NCBI RefSeq assembly: GCF_027409185.1
Contig: NC_084478.1
Coordinates: 82,319,624-82,383,623, forward strand
Direction of reading: 5' to 3'
From: Cynocephalus volans
Lineage: Eukaryota; Chordata; Mammalia; Dermoptera; Cynocephalidae
DNA length: 64,000 bases
Below are positions 12,721 to 24,720 of the stretch, in pieces. Under the pieces are notes generated by a model. The model did no database searches, was not told the origin of the DNA, and saw only the letters and a list, made by a program, of their open reading frames with translations. Each line of letters opens with the position of its first letter. The stretch's first letter is position 1. The position numbers were made by a program, and so were the translations under genes.

Positions 12721-12889
12721 CCACAATAATACATTGAACTTTCAAAAGGAGAGAACAAACGTAAGGATACTAGAGATGAGGGGAGGGAAGGAGGGTTTTG
12801 ATGAGTGAATGGTCAGGTAAGGGGCATAAAGTATAAATATGATTTGTAATAATGGATATGCTAATAAAAATAAATTAATTAAAATAAAT

Positions 12890-14655
12890 TACAGAAGACA
12901 TAATGGAAAGACATCCTATGTTGATTGATTGTAAGAGACAATATTGGTAAGATGTCAATTGTTCCCAAAGAAAAATAGTGATTTAATATAGTCTCAATCA
13001 AAATATCAATGATGTTTTTGCATAAATAGAATAAACCATCCTAAAATTCATATGAAATCTCAAGGAACCTTGAATAGCCCAAATTTTCTTGAAGAGAAAG
13101 AACAAAGTTGGAAGACTCACACTTCCTAATTTAAAAACATCCTACAAAGCTATAAGAATCAAAACAGTGTGGGACTGGCATAAAGACAAGCGTACAGATG
13201 AGTGGAATAGGATAGAGAACCCAGAAATATATCCTCACATATATGGTTGAATAATTTTGAATGAGGATGCCATTATCATTTAATGGAGGAAAAGATAGTC
13301 TTTTCAATGAACGGTGCTAGAGAAATTGCATATCAACATGCAAAAGAATGAAGTTGGACTCTTACCTTACATCCTATAAAAAGTTAACACAAAATGGATC
13401 AAATACCTAAATGTAGGAGCTAAAACCATAATACTCTTAGAGGAGAAAATAGGAGGAAATCTCCATGACATTAGCTTCAGCAATGACTTTTTGGATATGA
13501 CACCAAAAGCACAGGCAACAAAATAAAATATAAATAAATTGGACTTCATCAAAACTAAAAACTTTTGTACATCAAAGATACTATCAAGAGATTAAAAGGT
13601 AACCTAAAGAATGTGCGAAATATTTGCAAATCATATATGTGATAAGGGATTAATATCCAGAACACACCAAGAACTCTTACAACTCAACAACAATAAGAAA
13701 AAAAGAAACATCGCCAAACGGAAAGAGATAAAGGACTTGAATAGACATCTTTCCAAACAAGATATAAAAATGGCTAAGAAACACATGTAAACATGCTCAA
13801 CATTACCAATCATTAGGGAAATTCAAATAAAAACCACAATAAAATATTCCACACCCTTTATGATGGCCATCATAAAAGGAAAAGAAAAAGAAAATAATAG
13901 TGTTGGTGAGGATATAAAGAAATTGGAGCCCTTGAACATTGCTGGTAGAAATGTAAAATGGTACACCTACAGTGGAAAACAGTATGGCAGTTCCTCAAAA
14001 AATTAAGTATAGAATTACTATATAATCAAGAAATTTCACTTCTAAAAAGTTAAAAGGAGAGTCTCAAACAGACACCCATGTTTATAGCAGCATTATTCAC
14101 AACAGCTAAAAGGTAGGAGAAAACCCAAATGCCCATTGATGAATGAAAGTATACACAAAATGTGGTTTACACATACAATTGAATATTATTCAGCCTTAAA
14201 TAATTATATATTTTAAAATATTTATAATCATTCAATAATAATTTAAATATTTATGTCTATATAATTAAATATTATTCAACGTTAAACGGGAATAAAATTC
14301 TGACATGTTACAACATAAATAAACCTTGAAGACAGGCTAAGTGAAGTAATCCTGCCACAAAAGCACAAATATTGTGTGGCTCCACTTATATAAGGTTTCT
14401 AGACTAGTCAAATTCATGAAGACAGATAAAAGAATGGTAGTTTACAGGGGCGAGTGGGAGAGGGGAATAGGGAGTTATTTTTTAATTGGTACAGAGTTTC
14501 AGTTTGGGAAGATAAAAAGTTCTGAATACAGATGATGGTGATGGTATCAAAATAATATGAATGTACTTAATGTCACTGTATTATGCACTTAAAATGGTTA
14601 AAATGGTAAATTTTATGTTATGTGTTTTTTACCATAATAAAAAAATAATGGGGGA
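12890..14655 (+). mobile_element. Old L1 3' half (L1MA/L1MB-like)
   Basis: Degenerate ORF2 from the RT thumb region (AAAGACATCCTATGTTGATTG at about 12909) through the C-terminus. The 3' UTR contains TTGGTACAGAGTTTCAGTTT and ends ACCATAATAAAAAAATAA near 14650. This layout is typical of L1MA/L1MB 3' ends. The 5' part is absent. Confidence 0.75.
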
Positions 14656-15716
14656 AACTGTGTGTGGGGGGGAATATGGGAACTCTATACTATCTGCTCA
14701 CTTTCAGTGTAAATCTACAACTGTTCTATAAATAAAGTCCATTAATACAATAAATAGGCTACAACGTCTTTAAAATCTCTTATAATTTAGATGCTCCAGG
14801 GATAGCTTTATTATTTTTTAAAAAATTGAATTACAATGATACTGTCATTGAATAGCAGATTACACTCACTCGACTTGTTTTTTGACATTTTGGATTTCTT
14901 AGTAACTGTGAGATCCTTGGGGTTTGCCATCCTCTTTATAATTCAATCCATTTAATTCCTTTTTCTGTAATCTGTGAGTACCTCATGACAAATCAAATCT
15001 GATTCTTCTTTATATGGCCACACTGAAAACAGAGTAGACACATCCTAATATGAATGAATGAATGAACAAACTATATAAAAGTAAAACATAAGTGGATTCT
15101 TATTTGGAAAGTCAGAATTACAGGCTTTATAAATACACACTCAGTTCTGGGTAATTTGACATAACCCTTTATTGCCCACAGAATTATTTCTGAGACTGTA
15201 TATAAGCAATGTACTGTAGTTGGTAAAGTTGTTCTCTTGGGAGTATGGCTTAATACTTTTGAAACAGCTATATATTTATACTGGAATTGAGCAAATGCAT
15301 AAATCAATAGTGGATGATGGGAACCCAATTTTTCACTGTTAGAGTGAGAGGCTACAGAAAAGCAAGGTGATCGTTCTAGAATAATCCATATGTTAATGCA
15401 TTAGGGAAGCATGTTTAGCTTAGTATAGATACTTATGGGTAGATATGGAAATTAGAGATGTATGAGCTTGTATACAAAGGTTAATATATAGGTACATACA
15501 TTTTTTAGCTCTGTTTGCAAATAAGGTGTAGGAGCAATGACATCCCAGTGCCTTGAGCACAATCAGTGCTCAGGTCTTGGTTTCTGACCCTGCTCTCCTA
15601 AAAAAAAGAGAAGAAAAGAAACAAGAGCTCCCTGGGAAAATAGATGATTCTAGGTCTAGGATAGGGAACATACAAGATAAACCTGGAGCACTTCTAAAGC
15701 CAAAAAGTAAGTGGGT

Positions 15717-15720
<4 letters not shown>
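14656..15720. other. No recognisable gene; one possible old L1 tail
   Basis: About 14656-14740 looks like another old L1 3' tail (GGGAACTCTATACT..TAAATAAAGTC). The rest, to 15720, has no ORF, repeat or RNA that I can identify. Confidence 0.4.

Positions 15721-15757
<37 letters not shown>
15721..15757. repeat. (CA)18 microsatellite
   Basis: Uninterrupted dinucleotide CA repeat, likely to be length-polymorphic. The ORFs reading through it in both directions are not genes. Confidence 0.98.
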
Positions 15758-15759
<2 letters not shown>

Positions 15760-15789
15760 CTGAGACATGCCTAACGGACACAGGAACCA

Positions 15790-16440
15790 ACTAAGAGTTT
15801 CCAGTGGCCAAATCTAGAACAATTTGTGTAACAAAAGAAATAGCTTAGTATTAGATTATAACTCAAATTATAAAATAATATCCATGAGTCCATACCAACA
15901 TAAATAAATGACTAAATAAATAGCAAAGAACAGTCAAATTTCCTGTGAAGAATAATGCCAAATAATTTATGTAGATACTTGTCTAGGAGGTGTAGCATAA
16001 ATCTCCATCCTATAAGTGTGGATTATATTTAGTAATTTGCTCCCTTAGAACAACATTGTGAAAAGTGGAAGTGAGGATGAATGTAACCTTACAGTGGAGA
16101 AACCTGGCAAACGTTACCTCAACCAGGTGATCAAGGTTAAAATCATCAGTTATGTCATGTTGATAGCATTTTCTCTTGATATGACATAATGAAAAAGGCA
16201 TTTCATCTCCGTATGTGGTCTTCCTTCCAAAAACCCATAAACTCAATCTAACCATGACACAAACATCAGACAAATCTGAATTGAGGGGCATTCAAAGTAC
16301 CACACTTATTCCTTTCAAAATCATCAAGGTCATCAAAAACAAGCCAAAACCTGCACACTAAACCTAAACTGGGTGACTATATGCTAAAATATAAAATTTA
16401 AGTAGGATCCACTGTCTCATAACATAGTATTCAAAATGTC
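15790..16440. other. Unclassified old repeat-like sequence
   Basis: AT-rich and without a convincing ORF. The part around 16280-16350 (GAGGGGCATTC.. and TCAAGGTCATCAAAAACAAG) is reminiscent of ancient mammalian interspersed repeats, but I cannot name the family. Confidence 0.3.
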
Positions 16441-16580
16441 GAAGATATAATTTTAAAAATCATCACATCAAAACCTAAAAAAACACAACGTGAATGAGCA
16501 AAAAAAAAAAAAAAAAAAAAAAATGAACAGATACCATCACCAAGATGACACAGATGTTGGAATTATCCAAAAACGATTTT
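16441..16580 (+). mobile_element. HAL1/L1M element, left part
   Basis: Ends in GATGACACAGATGTTGGAATTATCC, typical of L1M/HAL1 ORF1-proximal sequence. It resumes at 23055 on the far side of a 6.5-kb L1 insertion. A 24-base A run (16500-16523) lies within it. Confidence 0.65.
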
Positions 16581-16803
16581 TTTCTTCTGATTATCATTAT
16601 TATTTTAATTTTATTTTATTTTGTCAATATACAAAGTGGTTGATTATTATGGCCCATTACTGAAATCTTCCACCCTCCTCCCTCTCTCTCTCTCTCCCAA
16701 CAACCTCCTTTCTTTTCACCGTCATATCAACTTCAAGAAATTGTAATTGTTATGTCTTCTTCCCTCCCTCCCCCAGGTTGTTTGTATATTTATTTATTTA
16801 TTT

Positions 16804-19800
16804 TTAGCTCCCACAAATAAGTGAGAACATGTGTTATTTCTCTTTCTGTGCCTGACTCGTTTCACTTAATATAATTCTCTCTAGGTCCATCCATGTTGTT
16901 GCAAATGGCAGTATTTCATTCTTTTTTATAGCACAGTAGTATTCCATTGTGTAGATATACCACATTTTCCATATTCACTCATCTGATGATGGACATTTGG
17001 GCTGGTTCCAACTCTTAGCTATTGTAAAGACTGCGGCAGTGAACATTAGAGAACAGGTATACCTTCGACTTGATGATTTCCATTCCTCTGGGTATATTCC
17101 CAGCAGTGGGATAGCTGGGTCATATGGTAGATCTATCTGTGATTGTTGGAGGAACCTCCAGAACATTTTTGATAGAGGCCGTACCATTTTGCAGTGCCAC
17201 CAACAATGTATGAGAGTTCCTTTTTCTCCGCAACCTTGACAGCATTTATCATTCGCAGTCATTTGAATATTAGCCATCCTGACTGGGGTGAGATGGTATC
17301 TCAGTGTGGTTTTGATTTGCATTTCCTGAATGCTGAGTGATGTTGAGCATTTTTTCATATGTCTGTTAGCCATTTGTATATGTTCCTTTAGGAAATGTCT
17401 ATTTAGCTCTTTTGTCCATTTTTTAATTGGTTTGTTTTTTGTTGTGAAGTTGTTTCAGTTCCTTGTATATTTTGGATATTAAACCTTTGTCAGATGTATA
17501 TTTTGCAAATATTTTCTCCCACTCTGTTGGTTATCCTTTAACTCTGTTAATTGTTTCTTTTGCTGTGCAGAAAACTTTTTACTTTAATATAATCCCATTT
17601 GTTTATTTTTCCTTTGGTTGCCCGTGCTTTGGGGGTCATGTTCATGATGTCTGTACTCAATCCTACTTCCTGAAGTGTTTCTCCTTTGTTTTCTTCGAGA
17701 CGTTTTATTGCTTCAGGGTGTATATTTAATTCTTTAAACCATTTTGAGTTGATTTTAGTATATCGTGAAAGGTATACGTCTAGTTTTATTCTCCTGCATA
17801 TGGATATCCAGTTATCCCTGCACCACTTGTTGGAGAGGCAGTCTCTTCCCCAGTGTATAATAGCCTTAGAGCATTTGTCAAAGATCAGATGGCTGTAGGT
17901 GTGTGGGTTGATTTCTGGATTCTCTATTCTATTCCATTGATCAGTGTGTCTATTTTTATGCCAGTACCATGCTGTTTTGGTTATAGCATTGCAGTAAAGT
18001 TTAAAGTCAGGTAGTGCTATGCCTCCAGCTTTATTGTTTTTGCTAAGAATTGCTTTGGCTATGCATGGTCTTTTGTTATTCCATATAAATGTCTGGACAG
18101 TTTTTTCCATTTCTGAGAAAAATATCATTGGAATTTTGAGGGGGATTACATTGAATTTCTGTATCACTTTGAGTAGTATGGACATTTTCACAATGTTGAT
18201 TCTTCCAATCCAAGAACATGGGATTTCTTTCCATATTCTTGTGTCCTCTTTAATTTCTCTCAGCAGTGGTTTGTAGTTCTCATTATAGAGATTTTTCACA
18301 CCCTTGATTAACTCAATTCCTATGCATTTTACTTTTTTGGTGGTTATTATAAATGGGCTAGCTTTCTTGATTTCTGTTTCTGCATGTTCACTGTCGTAAT
18401 ATAGAAATGGTACTGATTTTTGTGTGTTGATTTTGTATCCTGCAACTTTGCTGAAATCATTTATCAATTCCAAGAGTTCTTTTGTAGAGGCTTTAGGCTG
18501 TTCATATATGGGATCATACTATCCACAAACGGGGACAGTATGACTTCATCTTTTCCAATCTGGATGCTCTTTATTTCCTTCTCTTTACTGATTGCTCTGA
18601 CTAGTACTTCCAACATTATGTTGAATAGGAGTGGTGATAGTGGGCATCCTCATCTAGTTCCTGTTCTATTATTGGCAGTGTGCTCACCATATATGGCTTT
18701 AATAATGTTGAAATACTTTCCATCTATACCTAATTTGTAGAGAGTCTTTATCATGAATGAGTGTGGAATTTTATCAAATGCTTTTTCAGCATCGATAGAG
18801 ATGGTCATATGGTCCTTGTGTTTGACTTTATTGATATGGTGTATCACGTTTATTGATTTGCATAAGTTGAACCAACCTTGCATCCCTGGGATGAATCCCG
18901 CTTGATCATGGTGTGTAATTTTGTGTATGTGTTGCTGTATTCTGTTAGCTAGTATTTTACTCAGGATTTTTGCATCTATATTCATCAAGGATATTGGCCT
19001 GTAGTTTTCTTTTGTAGTTGTATCTTTATCTGGTTTTTGTATCATGGTGATGTTTGCTTCATGGAATGAGTTTGGGAGAATTGTCTCTGTTTCAATCTTC
19101 TGGAATAGTTTGTAGAAAATTGGTGTCAATTCCCCTTTGAATGTTTGGTAGAATTCTGCTGTGAATAAATCTGGTCCTGGGCTTTTCTTTGTTGGGAGCC
19201 TTCTGATAACAGCTTCAATCTCTTTTATTGTTATTGGTCTGTTCAGATTTTCTAGATCTTCTTGGCTCAGTTTTGGTAGTTTGTGTGTATCCAAAAATTT
19301 ATCCATTTCCTCCAGATTTTCAAATTTGTTGGCATATAGTTCTTTATAGTAGTCTCTAATGATTCCTTGTATTTCAGAAGTATCAGTTGTAATATAACCT
19401 TTTTCATTTCTACTTTTTGTTATTTGAGTCTTCTCTCTTCTTTTTTTAGTTAGCCATGCTAATGGTTTGTCAATTTTATTTATCTTTTCAAAAAACCAAC
19501 TTTTTGGTTCAGTGATCTTTTGTATTGTTTTTTGGGTTTCAATTTCATTAAGTTCTGCTCTTATCTTAATGATTTCTTTCCATCTGCTAACTTTGGGTTT
19601 GGATGTTCCTGTTTTTCTAGTTCTTTAGGGAAGTATTAGGTTGTTCACTTGCCATCTTTCCATTCTTCTGAAGCAAGCATTTATTGAGATAAATTTCCCC
19701 CTTAGTTCTGCTTTTGCAGTATCGCACAGGTTTTAGTATGATGTATCATTATTTTCATTAGTTTCAATAAATTTCTTGATTTCTTGTTTGATTTCTTCTT

Positions 19801-20584
19801 GGACCCATATGTCATTAAGTAGAATGCTGTTTAATTTCCATGTGTTTGCATAGTTTCCAGAATTTCATTTGTTATTGATTTCTAATTTTAATCCATTGTG
19901 GTCTAAAAAAAAATGGGATAATTCCAATTTTTTTGAATTTCTTGAGACTTGATTTGTGACCTAACATGTGATCTATCCCAGAGAATGATCCATGTGCTGA
20001 TGAGAAGAATGAATATTCTGAGGCTGTTGAATGGAATGTTCTGTAGATATCTGCCAAGTCCAATTGGTCTAGAGCATTGTTTAGATCTTGTGTTTCTCTG
20101 TTGAGTCTTGCCTGGATGATCTTCCCAATACTGATAGTGTGGAGTTCCGGTCCCCTGCTATTATGGTATTAGTGTCTATTTCCTTCTTTAGGTCTAACAG
20201 ATTTTGCTTTATAAATCTGGTTGCTCCAACATTGGGTGCACATATATTTATGATTTTTATGTCTTCTTGATGGATCGATCCTTTTATCATTATGTAGTGG
20301 CCCTCATTATCTCTTTTTATGGTTTTCAGTTTAAAGTCTATTTTATCAGATATAAGAATAGCTACTCCAGCTCTATTTTCATTTCTGTTTGCTTAGTAAA
20401 TCTTTTTCCATCCTTTCACTCTTAGTCTATGTGAGTCTTTATAGGTGAGGTGGATCTCTTGAAGGCAGCATATAGTTGGGTCCTCCTTAGTAATACAGTC
20501 AGCCAGTCTGTGTCTTTTGATTGGGGAATTTAATCCTTTTACATTAAGAGTTGCTATTGAAAAGTGTTGATTTACTCCTAGCAT
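16804..20584 (-). pseudogene. L1-b ORF2 remnant (endonuclease/RT)
   Basis: The start at 20584 reads [20 protein letters not shown], the canonical ORF2 opening of this L1 group. Endonuclease fragments lie at 20393-20584, 20081-20290 and 19872-20063. The RT N-terminal half is at 18650-19306 (contains KKSPGPD and [10 protein letters not shown]). The C-terminal half is at 17547-18473. The CCWWDCK-type region at 16975-17373 reads HCWWHCK. The catalytic FADD segment falls in the gap at about 18474-18650, where the frame is lost. Multiple frameshifts make it non-functional. Confidence 0.88.
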
Positions 20585-20768
20585 TTTATTGGTTTTTGTT
20601 TGGATGTCTTGTGTCTTTTGTGCCTTTCTTTCTAATTTACTGTTTGTGTTCTGTATTTGTTGGGTCCTTGGGTTGTAGATAAACTTTTGTTTTTCTTGCT
20701 CTTCATGGTTGGCATTTTTATTTAACTAGTGGGTTTTGATTTTTATTGAGTTTTTATGGTATTGGTAG

Positions 20769-21914
20769 TTATTTTTCAGGTACCAAGCACAGTACTCCTT
20801 TGAGAATTTCTTGTAAGGGTAGTGGTGTAGTAGTAAACTCCTGCACCTTTTGTTTATCTGAGAAATTTACTATTTACCCTTTATTTTGGAAGGATAGCCT
20901 TGCAGGGTAGAGTATTCTTGGCTGGCAATCTGTCTTTTTTTTTTTTTTGACCATTAAGGGGATCGCAACCCTCGGCACAGTGAGGTCCGCTCCACGCTAA
21001 GCCAGTGAGTGCACCGGCCACCCCTATATAGCATCTGAACCCACAGCCTCAGCGCTACCAGCTCCGCACTCTCCCAAGTGAGTCACAGGGCTGGTCCATC
21101 TGTCTTTTAGTATTTTCAATATATCATCCCATCCCTTTCTGGCTTTTAGTATTTGTCATGAAAAATCTGATGTTATTCTGATTGGGGCTCACTTACAGGT
21201 GATTTGACGCTTCTCTCGCAGCTTTTAAGATTCTCTCTGTGTCTTTGAGTTTTGCCAATTTGACTATAACATGTCTTAGAGAAGTCCTTTTTGGGTTGAA
21301 TACAGTTGGGGATCTTTGAGCTTCCTGATTCTGAAGATCTGTGTCTTTTCCTATACCTGGGAAGTTTTCAACCACTATTTTGTTGAATATGTTTTCAATG
21401 CAATCTCCTTTTTCCTCCCCTTCTGGAATGCCCATGACTCGGATATTTGAGCGCTTAAGGTTGTCTGATATCTCTCTTAAATTTTCTTCGATGTTTTTAA
21501 TTCTTTTTTCTTTCTTTTGCCTGCCTGTGTTATTTCAAACAGTCCATCTTCAAGGTCAGAAGTTCTCTCTTCTGCTTCTGCAAGCCGCTGGTTAAACTCT
21601 CTGTTGTGTTTTTGATTTCATTGAATGAATACTTTAGCTCGGCAAGCTCTGCTACATTCTTTTTCAGGGCATTGATTTCCTTTTCCATTTCTTCTTTCAG
21701 GTCCTGTATACTTTTCCTCATTTCATCATGTTGTCTAGCTGAGTTTTCTTATATCTCATTTACTTTCCTTAGAATTATCACTCTCAATTGCTTGTCAGAC
21801 ATTTCAAGGGCTTCTTGTTCTATAGGATCTAGAGCTTGAGAGTTATTACCCTTTGGTGGTGTACTTTCTTGATTTTTCATATTTCTGGTATCTTTCCTTT
21901 AATGTTTAGTCACT
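20769..21914 (-). pseudogene. L1-b ORF1 remnant split by a SINE
   Basis: L1 RNA-binding protein remnant. The coiled-coil region is at 21530-21721 (MRKSIQDLKEEMEKEINALK). The RNA-binding region at 21193-21435 contains MGIPEGEEKGDCIENIFNKI. The start homologous to other copies now reads GTG, followed by an in-frame TAA. A SINE at about 20939-21097 splits the C-terminal domain. Confidence 0.8.
20939..21097 (-). mobile_element. Dimeric tRNA-Ile-derived SINE (CYN-like)
   Basis: The reverse strand carries the two tRNA-like halves and a CCTATATAGGGGTGGCC-like linker seen in the copy at 9.1 kb. A poly(T) run on the plus strand is its A tail. It is flanked by atctgtctttt at about 20928-20938 and again at 21098-21108. 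It sits in ORF1 of L1-b and so is younger than that L1. Confidence 0.88.
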
Positions 21915-22005
21915 GTGGAAGGGGATTTCACAGTCCACTGTCTCCACCCTATTGTCTGGCTAGGATGCTGCTGGAGCTGTCAATTTGGCAGGGCTGCATC
22001 AGTGT

Positions 22006-23054
22006 CTGCTCGGTTGCCCACTGGTGCCTCGGGTACATATTCACCTCAGGTCTTGGGCCTCTCCAGGGAGGTGCCTCTCTGGTCAGCATGCCCTCAGCCA
22101 GGCTGGGGTTAAGTCAGGATGTGGTGGTGAGGCCTATCTGCTCGGTCATATGCTGGTACCCTAGGGCACGTGGTCTCCATGGATCCTGGGCCCCTCTGGC
22201 TGGGCACCTCTCTGATCAGCACACACTCAGCTGGGCTGGGGATGGAGTCAGGCAGTGGCAGCAAGGCCTCCCTGCTGGGTCGTGTGCTGGCACTGCAGGG
22301 CGTGTGGTCTCCGTGGATCCTGGGCCCCTTTGGCTGGGCACCTCTCTGATTGGTGCACGCTTGGCTGGGCTGGGGATGGAGTTGGTTGGCAGTGGTGAGG
22401 CCTACCTGCTGGGTCGTGTGCTGGTACCACAGGGCACATGGTCTCTGCGGATCCTGGGCCCCTCCGGCTGGGCACCTCTCTGATCAGCATGCACTTGTCC
22501 AGGTTGGGTATGGAGTCGGGCAATGGCAACGAGGCCTACCTGCTGGGTCATGCATTGGCACTGCAGGGTGTGTGGTCTCTATGGATCTTGGGCCTCTCTG
22601 GCTGGGCACCTCTCTGATCAGCACACATTCAGCTGGGCTGGGGATGGAGTCGGGCAGTGGAGGCAAGGCTTCCCTGCTGGGTTGCGTGCTGGCACTGCAG
22701 GGCGCATGGTCTCTGTGGATCCTGGGCCCCTTTGGCTGGGCACCTCTCTGATCGGTGCACGCTCGGCTGGGCTGGGGATGGAGTTGTGCGGCAGCGGTGA
22801 GGCCTACCTGCTGGGTCGTGTGCTGGTACCACAGGGCACGTGGTCTCCGTGGATCCTGGGCCCCTCTGGCTGGGTACCTCTCTGATCAGCATGCACTTGG
22901 CTGGGCTGGGGATGGAGTCGGGCAGAGGTGGCGAGGGCTACCTGCTGGGTCACGCGCTGGCACTGCAGGGTGCATGGTCTCCGCAGATCCTAGGCCCCTC
23001 TGGCTGGGCACCTCTCTGATTGGTGCACACTCAGCCGGGCTGGGGATAGAGTCC
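22006..23054 (-). repeat. L1-b 5' UTR tandem array, 134-bp units x7-8
   Basis: The plus-strand motif CTGCTGGGT(C)..GCTGG starts at 22138, 22272, 22406, 22540, 22674, 22808 and 22942. All six spacings are exactly 134 bases, and an earlier related unit starts at 22006. Every unit contains GGATCCTGGGCCCCTCTGGC- and ACCTCTCTGATC-like blocks. It is GC-rich and lies where the L1 promoter should be. ORFs over it in several frames are by-products of the repeat. Confidence 0.95.
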
Positions 23055-23560
23055 CCAAAAGGATTTTAAAGCAGACATCGCCAAATGTTTCAACAAGCAA
23101 TTATGAACACTCCTGAAACAAATAAATAATAGAAAATCTCAGGGGGGAAAAGAGGCTATATAAATGAACAAAATGGAAATTATAAAATTGAAAATATAAA
23201 ATAACCAAAATAAAAATTTCACTGGATGGATTCAATGGCAGAATGGAGATGGCAGGTCAGAATAAATGAACATGAAGATAGATGAATAGAATTGACCTAA
23301 TCTAAGCAACAAAGAAAAAACAGACTGAAAAAAAGTGAACAGAACCACAAGTCCTGTGACAATAACAAAAGATCTAACATCCGTGTCATCAGATCCCACA
23401 AAGAAGCGAAGCAGCAAATATATTCAATAAAATAAAGGCTGAAATTTTCCAAAATTTGGCAAAAAGCATAAATCTACAGGGCTCATGAGAATCTATGTTC
23501 TGTTTTTGCACCTCTCTGTGAGTCTATAATTATTTCAAATAAAAAGTTTTTAAAAATTAA
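23055..23560 (+). mobile_element. HAL1/L1M element, right part
   Basis: Continues the element broken at 16580: GATTTTAAAGCAGACATCGC, then ORF1-like sequence (CACTGGATGGATTCAATGGC.. and GATCTAACATCCGTGTCATC). It then passes directly to a 3' end, GAGTCTATAATTATTTCAAA with A-rich tail. ORF1 followed straight by a 3' end is the HAL1 layout. Confidence 0.7.
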
Positions 23561-23719
23561 ATTACACAATCATTTCACATCCCTTTCTGTTTGTGATCAC
23601 CTCAGAGATATAAAGATATAAAAGAGTAGCTATAATTTATGAAGTCCTTGTTATGTATCACAACTTTATCCTCATAAAAATCCTAAAACATGATTACTGT
23701 AATTATAATCATAATGTTT

Positions 23720-23920
23720 TAGGGATTACTATGTTTCAGGCATCATGCTAAGTGCTCGACAGTCATTATCGCAATGAACCATCAAAACAATCCTTTGATA
23801 CAACACTCTTAATTACCTCCTTGTACAGATGAGGAAACTACTGAAAAGTGGTACTTATTAGTATGTTTCAGGTCACATAATATACCAGTTTCACAGCAGG
23901 TACAAGAACCCAGATTTTAA
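23720..23920 (-). mobile_element. MIR SINE remnant
   Basis: The plus strand shows the MIR core in reverse: GCATCATGCTAAGTGCTCGAC, TACAGATGAGGAAACT and CAGGTCACATAAT, ending at AAGAACCCAGATTT. It is highly diverged, as expected. Confidence 0.65.
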
Positions 23921-24720
23921 AAATTGAGGTATAAATAAGCAAAAAATCGAAGATGGTGAACTAGAGGTGCTTGGGCCATGTCTCTCTCAGAGAAAAGGAC
24001 CAGAACAGCTAACATATAGTTAAATATTGACAGGAGTGTCTGTGGGAGAGCACAGGAGTACAGCAGGAGACAAGTGAGATCCCTGTGGAGCACAAAAGCC
24101 CCGAACAACGGGACAGAGAAGAGAGGCACACAGCCTTAGCTGCCATGTCATCAACCACCAGGATTGGTGCAAGGACTTTACCTTGAAGGGAAAAGGTAGG
24201 CAGAGGGCCTTCACAAACCCCCATCCTCACCACAGAGGCCTGAAGTTCCTACTGCAGAAGGATTTCACAGCCCAGGCAAGCTTGGAGCCAAGTGTAAGCA
24301 GTTACCTAAAATACACACACTGAATTGCTTCAGAACAGGAGCACATACTGTATACTCCCTGCACTCCACTCTCATGATCCAAGCTGATGCACTATGGCAC
24401 CATCTTGAAACCAGAGCTACTGCGGGAGCATCCCCTGCCCTGCAGACCAGTGGCCACTGCACTCCTTTACAGGAAAAGCTGTAACACCCTGATCCCAAAA
24501 ACTTGAAGCCTGGTCCCAGGAGCAGCTGTGTCTCCAGTCTTGCATTTCTGCAAAGCCAATCTGAGGCCTGCTAAACTGACAAGGTCCCTGGCCAAAGATC
24601 AGACAGGCAGACCCCCACCCCCCACCAGTGAGCTGAGTTCTGTGTACCCAAGCTCCCTACCTGGAAAAACAGTTCATGGGTCCCTACTCTAATGAACACA
24701 CCTGCAAGATAAAGTGTATT

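Larger units (their letters stand above)
6288..12885 (+). mobile_element. Full-length L1 (L1-a), 100-bp monomer 5' UTR
   Basis: Plus-strand L1 running from a tandem-repeat 5' UTR (6292-6830) through ORF1 remnants (6862-7830) and ORF2 remnants (8004-12559) to a purine-rich 3' UTR and A-rich end near 12880. A solo-LTR-like element (8695-9511), itself carrying a SINE, sits in the ORF2 endonuclease region. ORF2's second codon after ATG 8004 is followed by TGA, and there are more stops and shifts, so the copy is dead. No convincing target-site duplication was seen. Confidence 0.88.
16581..23054 (-). mobile_element. Full-length L1 (L1-b), 134-bp monomer 5' UTR
   Basis: Minus-strand L1. The 3' UTR is at 16581-16803, ORF2 at 16804-20584, ORF1 at about 20769-21914 and the tandem-repeat 5' UTR at about 22006-23054. 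It is inserted in an HAL1/L1M element. The flanks ccaaaaacgatttt (16567-16580) and ccaaaaggatttt (23055-23067) make a slightly decayed target-site duplication. A dimeric SINE interrupts ORF1. ORF2 keeps long open stretches (308 and 218 codons) but also has frameshifts. Confidence 0.9.

Noticed and set aside
18474-18650. A possibly active reverse transcriptase in L1-b, given its 308- and 218-codon open stretches
   Set aside because: The frame is lost precisely across the catalytic segment, and ORF1 is disrupted by a SINE.
22000-23069. Long overlapping ORFs on both strands (up to 215 codons) rich in Trp, Gly, Ala and Leu
   Set aside because: They follow the 134-bp L1-b 5' UTR repeats; the frame shifts between units, and the GC-rich content lacks stops by chance.
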